A stretch of 64,000 bases of DNA, from assembly GCA_024349245.1 (NCBI GenBank), contig JALDNG010000520.1, positions 62,001 through 126,000 of the forward strand, read 5' to 3'. The notes below the pieces were generated by a model. That model made no database searches. It had not been told where the DNA came from and saw only the letters and a program-made list of their open reading frames with translations. The stretch is from Neodontobutis hainanensis. Taxonomy: Eukaryota > Chordata > Actinopteri > Gobiiformes > Odontobutidae. The translations under genes were made by a program, and so were the position numbers. This document shows positions 26,501-37,642 of the stretch, in pieces (position 1 is the stretch's first letter; each line of letters starts with the position of its first letter).

Positions 26501-28417
26501 AGAAACTGCTATAAACTTGGTGTTTCATTCATTGAGCCTTTTATTCATTTGTCTTCTTCGAATAGTATTTAAAATAATCCACAATGAGGATAAACAAGTC
26601 CAATTGGACAATCCAATAGTTCAAGGTTTTAACTCTCTTAAACACGTTTATCGAAAAGCCAAAAATATTTTGAGAATTTTCAGAAAAACCAAAGCATATT
26701 GACATACGTTGAGAGAAAATAAAGAGAGGATTTGTCTCAAAACTACTAATTGAAGTTTAAATAAGTTAGAGCGAGGTTTTGCTCAATCCTAGGAATATAT
26801 ATGATAAAATTCAGTAATTCACTCTCAAAAGTATTTGAATATTATTAACAAGATGTCTTTTGAAAAAGAAAATATCACCCTATTGTTGTTATTAGCTAAA
26901 GTCCCCAAAAATATCTTTCCAATTTCTTAACTTGTATTTAAAGTTTCCCTTCCCACAATATCTAAATGAATAAAAATTTTAATTGACCAAATCACAATAA
27001 ATATATACAAAATAAAACATTATTGCTAGACATAATGAACTAGTTTCTCTTTTAATCCTACAAATGTAGCATCGATGTTTTTGTAAAATTTACAATAAAG
27101 CCACGTGTAATTTTGCATTTATTGATTAATTTTAACGAAACATTTTTACACTTTTTCAGATGACCTTCGTCCTAATCTGAGTAAAACGTGCCAATCAATT
27201 CCTCATCTGCGAATGAAAATGTAAAAAAGTTCATTTTTTAGAAATAGAATATCTCTACCCTCGGTCGTTTCAAATAAAATGTGAGTGTGAATTTTGTTTA
27301 TGGCCATAACGTTCATAAGTAAATTATCATTATTTTTGAATTTAAAATTATCGCCTATTAAATTTTTCGTTTTCTCTGATGTTAAACTTTTATACTTATG
27401 AAAAATTAAATTTCTAAACTACACCTATGCTGTATAAACTCCAGGTTGAGAATATAAGAATTAGAGAGAATGGTTGCTTATTTGATCACGATACATGTCA
27501 GGAATTTTATGGCAGCTCTTACAGCCATATGTGAAATGAATTCATCTAAGCTGGGACAGAAATATTCATTTATCTAATAGTATTTGATATCCGATCAAGT
27601 AAAATCACAGGTAATAGTTTTCCTCCATGTGTTCCCTCAGCAGTTCTAAAATCATTCTGCCCTCTGTGATCTCTGTTTTAACTGAAATTAACTTTTCCTG
27701 TCTTAACTGTAATTTCTCCTCTACCAATTAAAATATCTTCATAACTTTGAAAATCATAAAAAAAAGCTTTCTCAAATGTTTTAAATAAAAATTAATCACT
27801 AAAAAATGTGAAACATAAATATTTCAAGTAGACTAGGTTCGACATTAGCATTTAATTAAAAAATTTCTCAAAAAGACTAAACTCAAAATTTGCAGGCTTT
27901 TAAAGATTATTTTTTTTAGTAAATCCAACTTAATTCGTGAATGTTTTCTTGGTTAATAGCCATTTTAGCATATCAAATGAAGAAAGCTTCAACTTTCCAA
28001 AATATTGACAAATAGTTTTGAGTCTTTAAACTTCTTTGTGGACAAGATAATCGAAGGCTGTATTTTGGTCCAAAAAGAATCCTCTTATAAGTTCTAATTT
28101 GCCCCATCATAAATTGGAAAGTATTTCCGCAAGAAGTGTGTGTTGGTATTATTTCTAAAGTTATCCTTAGTGCCCTTCCAATTTTAACCATTATAGTCAA
28201 CTAATTCTCATAAGAAACAAAGTAACTGGACAATGTAATCTCAGTTTGCAGTAAATTATCTTTTTCTGGTACTTTAAAATAAACATTAAAGATTTTTATT
28301 TCTCAAAATAATTTAAGCTATAAATGAATGATAACGGAATTTTTTTTATTTCAGGAAAAAGTTAAAATTTTACAAACAATCGTGTTTTGTCGACAATACT
28401 CATTAAAATATACCAAG
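17600..28417. other. 10.8-kb AT-rich gene-poor region
   Basis: This stretch has only short ORFs of low-complexity composition (Phe, Ile, Leu, Asn and Lys), for example at 21434, 23659, 25881, 26490 and 27973(-). None has a family motif. I saw no convincing tiny-intron gene, no tandem repeat array and no RNA gene. It is probably intergenic DNA with ancient unrecognisable insertions. Confidence 0.45.
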
Positions 28418-28419
28418 TA

Positions 28420-28440
28420 CAGTGGACCCCCGCTATTCGT
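28420..28440 (+). repeat. Left terminal inverted repeat of Tigger element
   Basis: This is the outer 21 bases, starting CAGTGGACC. It pairs with 30577-30597 on the opposite strand with two mismatches. Confidence 0.92.
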
Positions 28441-28676
28441 CCTCCTCTCTACTCGTACAACTCTTTATTCGTACAACTTTTTCAAGTAAAGTTTAACTCG
28501 GCATTCGTACGCTTTTTCGCGATTCGGACTGCGCTCACGCATTAACCATAGAGTGCAACTTTGCACCGCCGACAACATCTTATCGTTAGGGCGCTTCCTG
28601 TTAAATTGAGACGTTCTTGGTTTTGTTGTACTTATTAGTAATTCCGATATTTTTTTTAAATAATATTAGTGCTGGT

Positions 28677-30393
28677 ATGGTTCCAAAAATAGAGTGTTTC
28701 TTCCAAACGGAAAGCTGTGAGTAGAACGATTGAAATCAAAAAAGAAATCAATTCAAAGTTTGAAGGCGGAACTCGTGTTACAGACTTAGCTACTCACTAT
28801 GGAATGGCGAAGTCAACGATATCGTCCATATTGAAAAATAAAAGCGTGCTAAAAGGGGCCAGTGTAGCAAAAGGAGTGACAGTTCTTGCCGCAAATAGAC
28901 CACCTGTAATTGAACATGTGGAAAAGCTTTTGTTGGTTTTGATAAACGAGAAGCAGTTTGCGGGTGATAGCATTTCTGAAGCAATTATTTGCGAAAAAGC
29001 TAAAAGATTGCACGACGAATTAAAACAAGAAACTCCCGGAACAATTGGTACAAATGGTGACGAATTCAAAGCAAGTAGGGGATGGTTAGACAGGTTTAAG
29101 AAGCGAAGTAGAGTTCATAACGTTGTTCGGCACGGGGATGCTTCTAGTTCAAATAAAGATACTGCTGAGATGTTTGTTAGTGAATTTAAAATATTTGTAG
29201 AAAATGAGGCATTTTCTCCTTACCAAGTTTTTAATTGTGATTAGACTGGCCTCTTTTGGAAGAAGATGCCAAGAAGGACATACATCACAAAAGAGGAAAA
29301 ATCGCTGCCTGGGCATAAGCAAATGAAAGAGAGGCTAACCCTCTTGCTGTGTGCAAACTCAAGTGGAGACCTCAATATAAAGCCGCTACTTGCTTATCAC
29401 TTAGAAAACTCATGAGTTTTAAAGAGAAATCATGTCATCAAAAGTAACCTGGGCGTAATGTGGAGAGCTAATCCTAAAGCTTGAGTAACAACACAGCTTT
29501 TTAAAGAGTGGATTTATGAAGTGTTTGCCCCAAGTGTGAAAAAGTGTTTCGAGAAAAAAAAATTACTTCTCAAAGCTCTTTTGGTACTTGACAACCCTCC
29601 TGCACACCCTCCAGGTTTGGACGAAGATCTGAGCGGTGAATACAGTTTCATTAAAGTTAAAATTTTGCCCCCTTACATCCCTCCCCTTATCCAGCCAATG
29701 GATCAGAAGGTGATTTCAAACTTCAAAGAACTTTATACAAAAGCACTCTTTCAAAGATGCTTGAAGTGACCTCTGAAACAAATCTCAGCCTCAGAGACTT
29801 TTGGAAGAACGATTTTAATATCCTTCATTGCTTGAGAATTATAGAAAACGCTTGGGATGAAGTTTCTTTGAGGACACTGAAATTCGCCTGGAGAAATCTG
29901 TGGCCAGACTGTCTGCCAATAGAAGACTTAGAAGCCACTGCAACGGAAGCTGTTGCAGTGAAAGAAATTGTTTTCCTTGGAAAATCCATGGGGTTGGATG
30001 TAGGCAGCATTGATGTAGAGGAGTTGGTTTAAGATCACCAAAATGAATTGATTTCTGAAGAACTACAAAGAGAACAGCAGGAAATGGTCTAATATGTGTC
30101 TTCAGAGGAAGAGGAAAACATAACAACGAAGGAAGTTAAAGATTTGTGTCACCAGTGGAAAAATACGGAACACATTGTCCAAAAATGGCATCCAAACGCA
30201 GCCGTGGCGAATAGGCAATTAACTTATTTAACGGCGATGTGATGGAGCATTTTAGGAAGATTATAAAAAGACAAAAATCGACATTGGATACCTTTTTAAT
30301 ACATAAAGAATCAAAAAAACAGATAAAAAAATCAAAGGAAAAATTATCTAACATTTTTATTGTGGAAAGTGACGAGGAATTACAATCCGAATA
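28677..30393 (+). pseudogene. Tigger transposase (CENP-B-like HTH plus DDE), broken
   Basis: Order of parts: the N-terminal psq/CENP-B helix-turn-helix (TIEIKKEINSKFEGG, MAKSTISSILKN), the second DNA-binding domain (RGWLDRFKKR), then the DDE domain with NCD (first Asp, followed by a TAG where Glu or Ser is expected), LLVLDNPPAHPPGL (second Asp) and LIQPMDQKVISNFK (third Asp). The C-terminal part is shifted to another frame from about 29757 (VTSETNLSLRDFWK, FNILHCLRIIENAWDEV). Breaks: a frameshift between the ATG at 28677 and the frame used from about 28700, a stop at 29242, further stops near 29413 and 29484, a 1-base loss near 29757, and stops towards the end. It is very like mammalian Tigger1-type proteins in wording. 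It is not functional. Confidence 0.88.
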
Positions 30394-30576
30394 AGATTAT
30401 AATAAAAATATTATCAATTAATTTTATAATTGTAATTTTTTACAAATAATGTTCATTTCAATATTTTTAAAAGGAGTTTGAACCGGTTAATTCAATTTAA
30501 ATAAAATATCGGGCTTAAAAAAGATTCGCCACTCGTACAAATCGCCATTCGAACTACATCCTGGAACGAATTGTAT

Positions 30577-30597
30577 ACGAATAGCGGGGTTCTACTG
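30577..30597 (-). repeat. Right terminal inverted repeat of Tigger element
   Basis: Mirror of 28420-28440 with two mismatches. The element ends ...TTCTACTG, followed by the TA duplication. Confidence 0.92.
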
Positions 30598-30599
30598 TA

Positions 30600-31415
30600 T
30601 GTGAAATTGATAAAACGCGGCAAGATATCAAATACTCATTCCAATTTTATGAGTCATTCTTTCTTATTATTGTGAGTTACAAAATTAAATTAAGTCATTT
30701 TTTGCATTTATTATGCAGAGCAAAAAATTTTAAACCGACAAATAGTTATGTATATCGTAAATTTTTATTAATGTTTCCAAGTTATAAAGCCATTTTCCTT
30801 GAAATAATTCATATGTAAGTTATGATCTTATTAATTAAAAGAGAATATCAATCGCTTTCTATATTTCGATTCACTCAAAGCAATTTCAGTTTCCCTCACA
30901 AAATTTGCTCTTTCTTCCAGTACGAGGCAAATTTATTATCATGCATTCTGGTAAATTCTCAATTCTCTCGAGACAATAGCGTACTATAGAAAAGAAGATC
31001 GAGTTATCTTCTGTCTTTAAATATTTTTAAACAAGAAAACAAATTTTTTCTTGTTTTGAATTATATATTTTTTATTTGTCTAATTACAGTTTACCAATTT
31101 TTCAATTAGCTCCTCGTTCAAAAGATGCATGAAATTATGCGATATTTAAAACATATAATGGAGTTAAATAACACACAGTTTAGGTGTTAAAATATCAAAA
31201 ATATTTGAGGATTTTGTTAAATACAGCAATTTCTTTAATTATGATATAATAATGATAATTGAAAGCTCATTGAATGATCACGCCACAATATTTCAAAATA
31301 ATTTGACGGAAAACTATACTTTTATCTAAGTTTGATTTTAAAGAGAATTTTAAAAATAAAGACGCGAATGGATATGTTAAGAATAATTTACGCATGTCAT
31401 TAAGTTAAAAAGAAT
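30600..31415. other. Intergenic
   Basis: AT-rich, with no ORF or motif. It is the 5' flank of the deacylase gene. Confidence 0.5.
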
Positions 31416-31883
31416 ATGCGAGTGGTTGTGCAGAGAGTCGTGAGAGCGTGCGTATCTATTGAAAATGGAGAAAAATCTGAAATAAAGCAAGGAATATGTG
31501 GATTGGTGGGATTCTCTAAAAATGATACAGTTGATGATATGGAATGGATGGCAAGTAAATTGCTTAACCTTCGAATATTCAAAGAGGAAGAAAATAAAAA
31601 ATGGGACAAATCCGTGAAGGATATGGGATATGAACTGCTCCTAATTAGTCAATTTACTCTTCATGCCGTGTTAAAGGGTAACAAACCAGATTTTCACAAA
31701 TCGATGCCCCACGAAAAAGCGAAAGATTTGTTTGATAAATTTATGCAAACTCTAAGACAATTGTACAATCCCGAAAAGGTATTAACTGGATTCTTTGGCC
31801 ACTACATGTCTGTAGAACTCGTCAACGATGGACCTGTCACAATTTTATTAGAAAATAAACAATCAAAAATTTCTGATATCTAA
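31416..31883 (+). CDS. DTD1: D-aminoacyl-tRNA deacylase (DTD)
   Basis: It removes D-amino acids mischarged on tRNA, a chiral proofreading step in the cytoplasm. The single uninterrupted 155-codon ORF aligns from its first residue (MRVVVQRVVRACVSI) with animal and bacterial DTDs. It has ILNLRIFKEE-like LLNLRIFKEE, the active-site SQFTL at about residues 79-83, GNKPDFHKSMP and, near the C-terminus, NDGPVTILLE carrying the Gly-cisPro motif that screens L-amino acids. The length equals the bacterial core; the disordered C-terminal tail of vertebrate DTD1 is absent. No tiny introns are present, unlike its neighbours. No frameshifts were seen. Confidence 0.95.
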   Translation: MRVVVQRVVRACVSIENGEKSEIKQGICGLVGFSKNDTVDDMEWMASKLLNLRIFKEEENKKWDKSVKDMGYELLLISQFTLHAVLKGNKPDFHKSMPHEKAKDLFDKFMQTLRQLYNPEKVLTGFFGHYMSVELVNDGPVTILLENKQSKISDI

Positions 31884-34800
31884 AATTTTTTTGATAATTT
31901 AACTTTTTGAGTTGCTACGATTTTGTACGTTGTTATTCGAGGTTGCGTGCGTTAATTTATGTTTCATTAAAAAGTTAGAACGAGATAGATTCTTTGATTG
32001 AATAGACTATCTATCTTTTTTATTCTGATTTTAAATTTAAAACGACACCTCGCTATTTGAGTCTCGTCGAATGCATCTTTAATTTTTAGGAGTAGAAAAT
32101 TTAAAGTGGAGGTTTTAGATAAATTAGTGTATTTCTGTTTAAATAGTAGCTGCGTGAAAACTTTCTACAAACACATGATTCAAAAATTTTATGTTGAATT
32201 AAAACTAGTTGTGTTGAAGTGTCATCATTTAGCATACTTTTCTACTCAAGCTATACCGAAGGAATCTTAAAGTAGCTTTTTTAACTATTTTAAAATTTTT
32301 AGGATTTTGATATTTTAAATTTTGTTTTCATTTATTCTTAAAAACGTCTCCAGAACATAAATATAATATTATTTTATTTAAATCATCTCGTTTCATGATG
32401 TTACACTTTGTGTACTGAGACGAAAATGGTACATTGAGAAATTATTTTTGTCCTTTACAAATGATGACTACCACTGTTGAAATTATTTATTTGACATGAA
32501 CATGTTTGATAAAGATATTTTAGTACGATTAAAAAAAAGAAATATATCCAGTGTTAAACACTTTACCAGTGTAAAAGGATGTTTCGTGAGAAAAAATAAA
32601 CTGAGGCGCTACTAAACATCGAAAATCAAAAGCTAAGGCTCTGAAAAAGTGTGTCCACAGATATGCTCTTTAAAGGTATTGATAAATTTAAAACGTCTTG
32701 GAAAGTTGTGAATAAAATTTGCAATTTTAACATTGTTCATTGTTGTATTAATCCCACCTTTAAGGAACTCATGAGTCCATAGTTAATCAGAGTAGATAAA
32801 GGTGTTTCGTTGATTGATATAATAAAAGGACTACTTTAAATAAATATTTATAAATGTAAATAAAACGAAAAAGTCAGGTAAAAATCTGGCGTATATTTAT
32901 CAAAAATGGTACAAAGCTACAAATATTCCTTGAAACACTTCAGTTTCTAGAAATTTCCCATGTCTTGAGCAACAGAGTGATTTTACCGATATACAGTTTC
33001 AACATAACAGTAACGTAACATTTGATTGTTTATACTTCAACTTATTATTGGATAAACAGAGAAATAAAGAAATATCTATCAACCAGAAGGATAACTGTGT
33101 AGTTGACGAGTTCGGAAACATTACAACAGTTTGAAAGGCCTATACTTTTAACTATATAGTACTGAGCCGATGTAGAATATAGTTTATAAACCATAATTTA
33201 TCACTGTGAAAATTTTTATAAAATTTGTGAAAAAACCCCGTAAATTCACTTGATAATTCATCTAAATCAACATCATCCGGTGTATACTCTGTAAACAGGC
33301 GGTTTATAAATCATTTTAAGATTCTAAAGTGATTTAAAAATTAAAAATTCACCCACAAAAAGTTTGATTGACAACATTTTGGTCACTGGGCAAAAAAAAC
33401 GATGTCTGATTTCCCTAAAATTTATTTCCTACCAATGATAAACTTCACTAAAATACTTGCGATATTTTTTTACGGCTATTACTGAGCATTTTGATGATGC
33501 GTTTTTCCTAGAGTAGATGTCATCAAAAATATAAAGGTTAAGTGCATTTTATAAAAGTATATCACAAAAATTTTGTGTCGATGGTTCAAATGAGACGATA
33601 AATTTCAGGATAAAAATTAATGAAGAAAGGCGACAAAGGGAGATCATTTTCGCATTGAGTTATAATTAAAATTATGTTTCAAAATATGTTTCAAACAAAT
33701 TTAAATTTAGCTAAATTTAAGATTTATTAAGTTCTTATAAAACCAATGTTTTCATAAAAGTCAAATTTGTGAAAATTACTTTTTGAAACTTGCATTGATT
33801 CACATTCAATGGTATTATTTTTACAAGTAATTTGTGCGTCATTTGACAATGAGAAGATCAAAGTTAACCGATGTTTCAACTTTTTCTCCATACGAAATTT
33901 TGCTTTTTATTTAATCTGTTAGGTCTCTCTAAATTATATTACTTTATCTCAAAATTACGAATCACCTGTTTCAGTAAATATCATGTTATTTATGTATAAT
34001 TTGAAACTAATCAAACTTCAATGGGCATATTATAAATTTTTACATTTAACTAAAAATTGCACTAAGTTGGTTTAGGCTGGCCTAACACAAAGCGAGATTT
34101 AGGCGAACTGAATTATAGCCGATCAATGTCTTTAATTTTTATTTATTTAGTCGTGCGCGAGTTTATTTTCCATCAAAATGAAGCTTTTGCTGACGCCATT
34201 TCTATCGCAGAATTTATATCAAGTATAAGCACGATTTTAAGCTGTTTTATTTTGCTAATTTAGATATCAATAGTTGTTTTTTGTGTACAACTCAAACTGG
34301 AGTTGTATGAAATTTCTGCTTGCCATATGCGACATCCTCGTATTTTTGTTTTTTATTTTACTGAAAAATATCAGATTGGAAAGAAGTTATAGGATTTATA
34401 TGAGATGAAAGCTAATAAAAAGCTAGCATCTCAACTACCTGAGAATTCCATGATAATAAAACGTAAAACCTAAAGATCAAATGAAGGTAATATAAATAGC
34501 AATTGAATATACAACCATTAAAAATAAAAGTGTGAAAATTCAGATTTTTAAATCAAATCAACGATTGTGGTGTAGATTCCGAAAAATAAAAGATACATGA
34601 GTTTGCGGGATGTTTAAAATAATTCTGTGAGTTCCGTTGCCACACCACATATACTTGTTTGATTAATATCCATCGGGGTGGACGGCTTCAAGGAAACGAC
34701 AGTTATTCAAAGAGATATTTGGATCTTTTCACAGTTTCAAAACACGTTGAAGATATCCAGGTTGAAACATTGATGCAGATAGAATTTTGCCAACTTAAAC

Positions 34801-35349
34801 GCTCCCGTTTTATAGCCATTTTGAGTCGCCAATTACATAAGCGGAGCTGGCTTAAGTTGAAATTTTTTGCATTATAAACCATTTATCATCGTAGTATAAA
34901 ACTGAAGTTATCAAAAAATGCATTTTCGATTAAGACTTGCCTGATAAAATAATTCGGTGATATACTCGACCCTCAAATCACGTTTTATGAGCTTCGAGAT
35001 TTAAACTCAGCACCTGACAGTTTTCAAATTTTAAAAGTGTGAAGCTCTACCATAACACTTGTAAAAATAATATACATAAGCAAACCTACTTATTTTACCA
35101 AAATCTCATTCTCGATATCTGCCAAGAATGAAACTACGAGTTTACTATTTCAGGTAACAAGATTAAAGCATTCATACAAACCTCATGACTAACTTTTTTT
35201 ATTCATAACACATGTTCATGAGCTAAAATTCATCAACTTCATGAACGAAATAAGAATTAGCTAAATCTAACACCTTTAACAAATTTTTGAGCTTTTGACT
35301 TAAAATAATTCAAGAAAATGAATGAGGTACAATCATTATATTTTAAGTT
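31884..35349. other. No recognisable gene
   Basis: About 3.5 kb, largely AT-rich. A less AT-rich patch at 34600-34880 has open frames on both strands (34659-34877 + and an overlapping minus frame reading MAIKRERLSWQNS). Neither matches a family. It may be remnant coding sequence. Confidence 0.4.
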
Positions 35350-37642
35350 CTATATCTCCAAATTATCATCAATGGAAAAATTCTTCTCCATTTGTTTGAA
35401 CTTTTCAATCAAATCCTCCAATTTTGGTCATTTATTTGCTCACCTTGTCGTGTTCTGAGACTCACGGTCTGATTTGTAGCTCTTTCATTCCAATCACTGA
35501 AAATTTAAAAATTCAAACTAATGGTGAAGTTGCAGCAGCTTAACGTAGCAACCCGAATCTTTTATTCAATGATACAGTGGGGTCATCACTTATAAAGGAG
35601 GTAAACCCGTGTTCCAAAAGTCGAGAGTGTATCGAAAATACATAATCTCCCACTTCAGCACAAATCGGAATAATGGTAAACTGATGAGGGTTTAACCAAA
35701 ACGGCCTAAAGTAACCACTAAAGCATACCATTTTCCAGCATAGGTTTCAGTCAATACGCCAATAACGCGCTCCAAACTACCGAGAATGGCTCGATGAATC
35801 ATAACTGGTTCATGGAGTACATCTTCCCCGTCAATATATTTGAGCTGAAAACGCTTAGGAAGATTGAAGTCAAGTTGTATAGTGCTTATTTGGTGAGATC
35901 TATCGAGAGCATCTTTAACCTGAATATCAATTTTCGGACCATAAAATGCTCCATCTCCAGGATTCAACTCCCAGTTGCTTCCAGAATCATCTAAAACTTT
36001 CTTAAGTTCATTTTCGGCTGTTTCCCAGGTCAATTCATCACCGATAAATTTTTTAGGCTTCGTTGATAATTGAATAGAAGGAGAAAAGCCTAGAATTTTA
36101 TGAACATAGAATAAAAAATCAAGACAAGATTTGATTTCCTGCCCCACTTGATCAAGTCGACAGAATATATGTGCATCGTCTTGACAAAAACGTCGGACTC
36201 TCGTTAAGCCAGACAGCGCCCCAGAAAGTTCATTTCGGTGCAAAACTCCAAAATCAGCAAATCTCAACGGTAACTCTCGCCAAGATCTTGGTCTCAGTCC
36301 ATACATTAAACAATGCCCTGGACAATTCATAGGTTTCAGTGCAAATTCCTCGTTTTCAACATCAAAAATGAACATATTTTCCTGTATGTTAAAAATGAAC
36401 AAAACTGCATAATTCTCATAATGTCCTGAAGTCTTCCATAGTTTTATGTTATATATATTTGGAGAAATAACCTCATTGAACCCTCTTTTCTTATATTCGG
36501 ACTGAATATGAAAAAAGATTAACTTTAATAAAGTCAGTTAATTTGTTGTAGATGTGTGCTCCTTTTGGAAGAAAAAAACAGCTTCCCGGACTTAACTCGT
36601 GGAAGAAAAACAACTCTTGCTCCTTTTTGAAAAAATCAAACAAACTCGTCCAAGTTTTCGGTGATCCCTCTTTTCAGCTTCTTCTTGCATTTTAGTCCAG
36701 TGTTTAAGCTGATGATTCAAATCAAGGAAAAACCTCGTCCGATGTAGGAAAAGAAATTCCATATATTCTCTGAAGAGATTCTTGAGTAATCTGACCTTTC
36801 CAATAAGAAGACGAATTCTAAATTGAAAAAAAGTGGCAAAGCTTTGGTAATGTTAAGAGCACCGACTATTCCTGTGTGTTCAACATGAGGCCCTCGACAT
36901 AAATCTACAAGCGAACCACATCTGCATGTGAGTTTATTAAAACCTGTAAATTGTGGTAAATTCATCAACTTTATCATTGATTATTCGCAGTTTAAAGATA
37001 TTGTCCTGATAAGGTTGATGAAACATACTTTGAATAATTTTTCCAGATCTGATTTAGATACGGTTATTCTTTCAAATTTTTGTTTTTCTTTAATTATACT
37101 CAAACATGTTTTTCTTATTTCGCTCAGATCTTTTTGAGCCACACAGCTTTAATTTTAAAGAAGGGTTTACCGCTCGCCCATGAATACGTCATAATAAAAA
37201 CCATGTTCGACTGGTGGCCCAGAACATAACTGAGCACCATATATCTTTTCAAGAGCTTCCCCGAGAATGTGAGCACTACTATGCCAAAAAATATGTTTTC
37301 CTTTTAATTAACAATTTCGAACCTTGGGGTTCATCGAAGCTGATGAACTCGATGGTTGAATCAGTTTCCAGTGGACGCGTTAAATCCCAAGGTATACCAT
37401 TAACGCGAGCAGCAATCAAACGTCTGTTTACACTTAAATTATCGACGAAACAAACTCTGTATGTTCCAATAATTGTTTAGGAGTGGTTTTAAAAGACACG
37501 GCATTCACAATCAACCCTCCCGGTAAAGTACATGTTATTGATTTCTGAGGAATTTCTGAAATTTGAAAAGGTCCAAAAAACTTTCAATCCGTTCCTGATC
37601 TGTCAATTTTAGCTGTTCAAAGAGTGCTATTCTTTCAGACAT
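35350..37642 (-). CDS. TARS1: Threonyl-tRNA synthetase, 14 exons, 3' frameshifts
   Basis: It charges tRNA-Thr. Thirteen introns of 22-26 nt are removed: 37556-37581, 37433-37455, 37301-37322, 37147-37170, 37006-37028, 36922-36943, 36818-36842 (GC-AG), 36709-36733, 36623-36645, 36502-36523, 36382-36405, 35706-35728 and 35497-35518. In order this gives a TGS domain (ITCTLPGG...KTTPKQLL), an editing domain (WHSSAHILGEAL; YRCGSLVDLCRGPH), the class II core (KPMNCPGHCLMYG; RNELSGALSGLTRVRRF; GDGAFYGPKIDI; HRAILGSLER) and an anticodon-binding domain (PFWLNPHQFTIIP). Near the 3' end three single bases seem missing, near 35555, 35481 and 35425. With them the protein would be about 663 residues and end ...SLRTRQGE...LEI. 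As given, the frame stops at LNKRFGLLR. It is either an assembly error or early decay. It lacks the N-terminal extension of vertebrate TARS1. Confidence 0.93.
36818..36842 (-). other. 25-nt GC-AG intron in threonyl-tRNA synthetase
   Basis: It interrupts the editing domain between the codons for ITK and NSSSYWKG. It begins GCTTTG and ends AATTTAG. Removing it restores the family-invariant spacing (KNSSxYW). No GT donor in the vicinity gives the right frame. Confidence 0.85.

Larger units (their letters stand above)
28420..30597 (+). mobile_element. pogo/Tigger DNA transposon, full length, inactive
   Basis: The 2.18-kb element is bounded by terminal inverted repeats that agree at 19 of the first 21 bases (CAGTGGACCCCCGCTATTCG left; CAGTAGAACCCCGCTATTCG on the other strand at the right end). 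It is flanked by TA on both sides (28418-28419 and 30598-30599), the expected target-site duplication. Internal sub-repeats of the type ATTCGTAC recur near both ends. The single transposase frame inside is broken, so this copy could move only with help from an intact relative. Confidence 0.92.

Noticed and set aside
28790..29069. Minus-strand ORFs inside the Tigger element
   Set aside because: They are antisense shadows of the transposase frame.
31400..31609. 69-codon minus ORF over DTD1
   Set aside because: It is a shadow of the strongly conserved deacylase frame.
35350..37642. Threonyl-tRNA synthetase as an entirely decayed gene
   Set aside because: Thirteen tiny introns explain nearly all the breaks. 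Only three single-base problems at the extreme 3' end remain.
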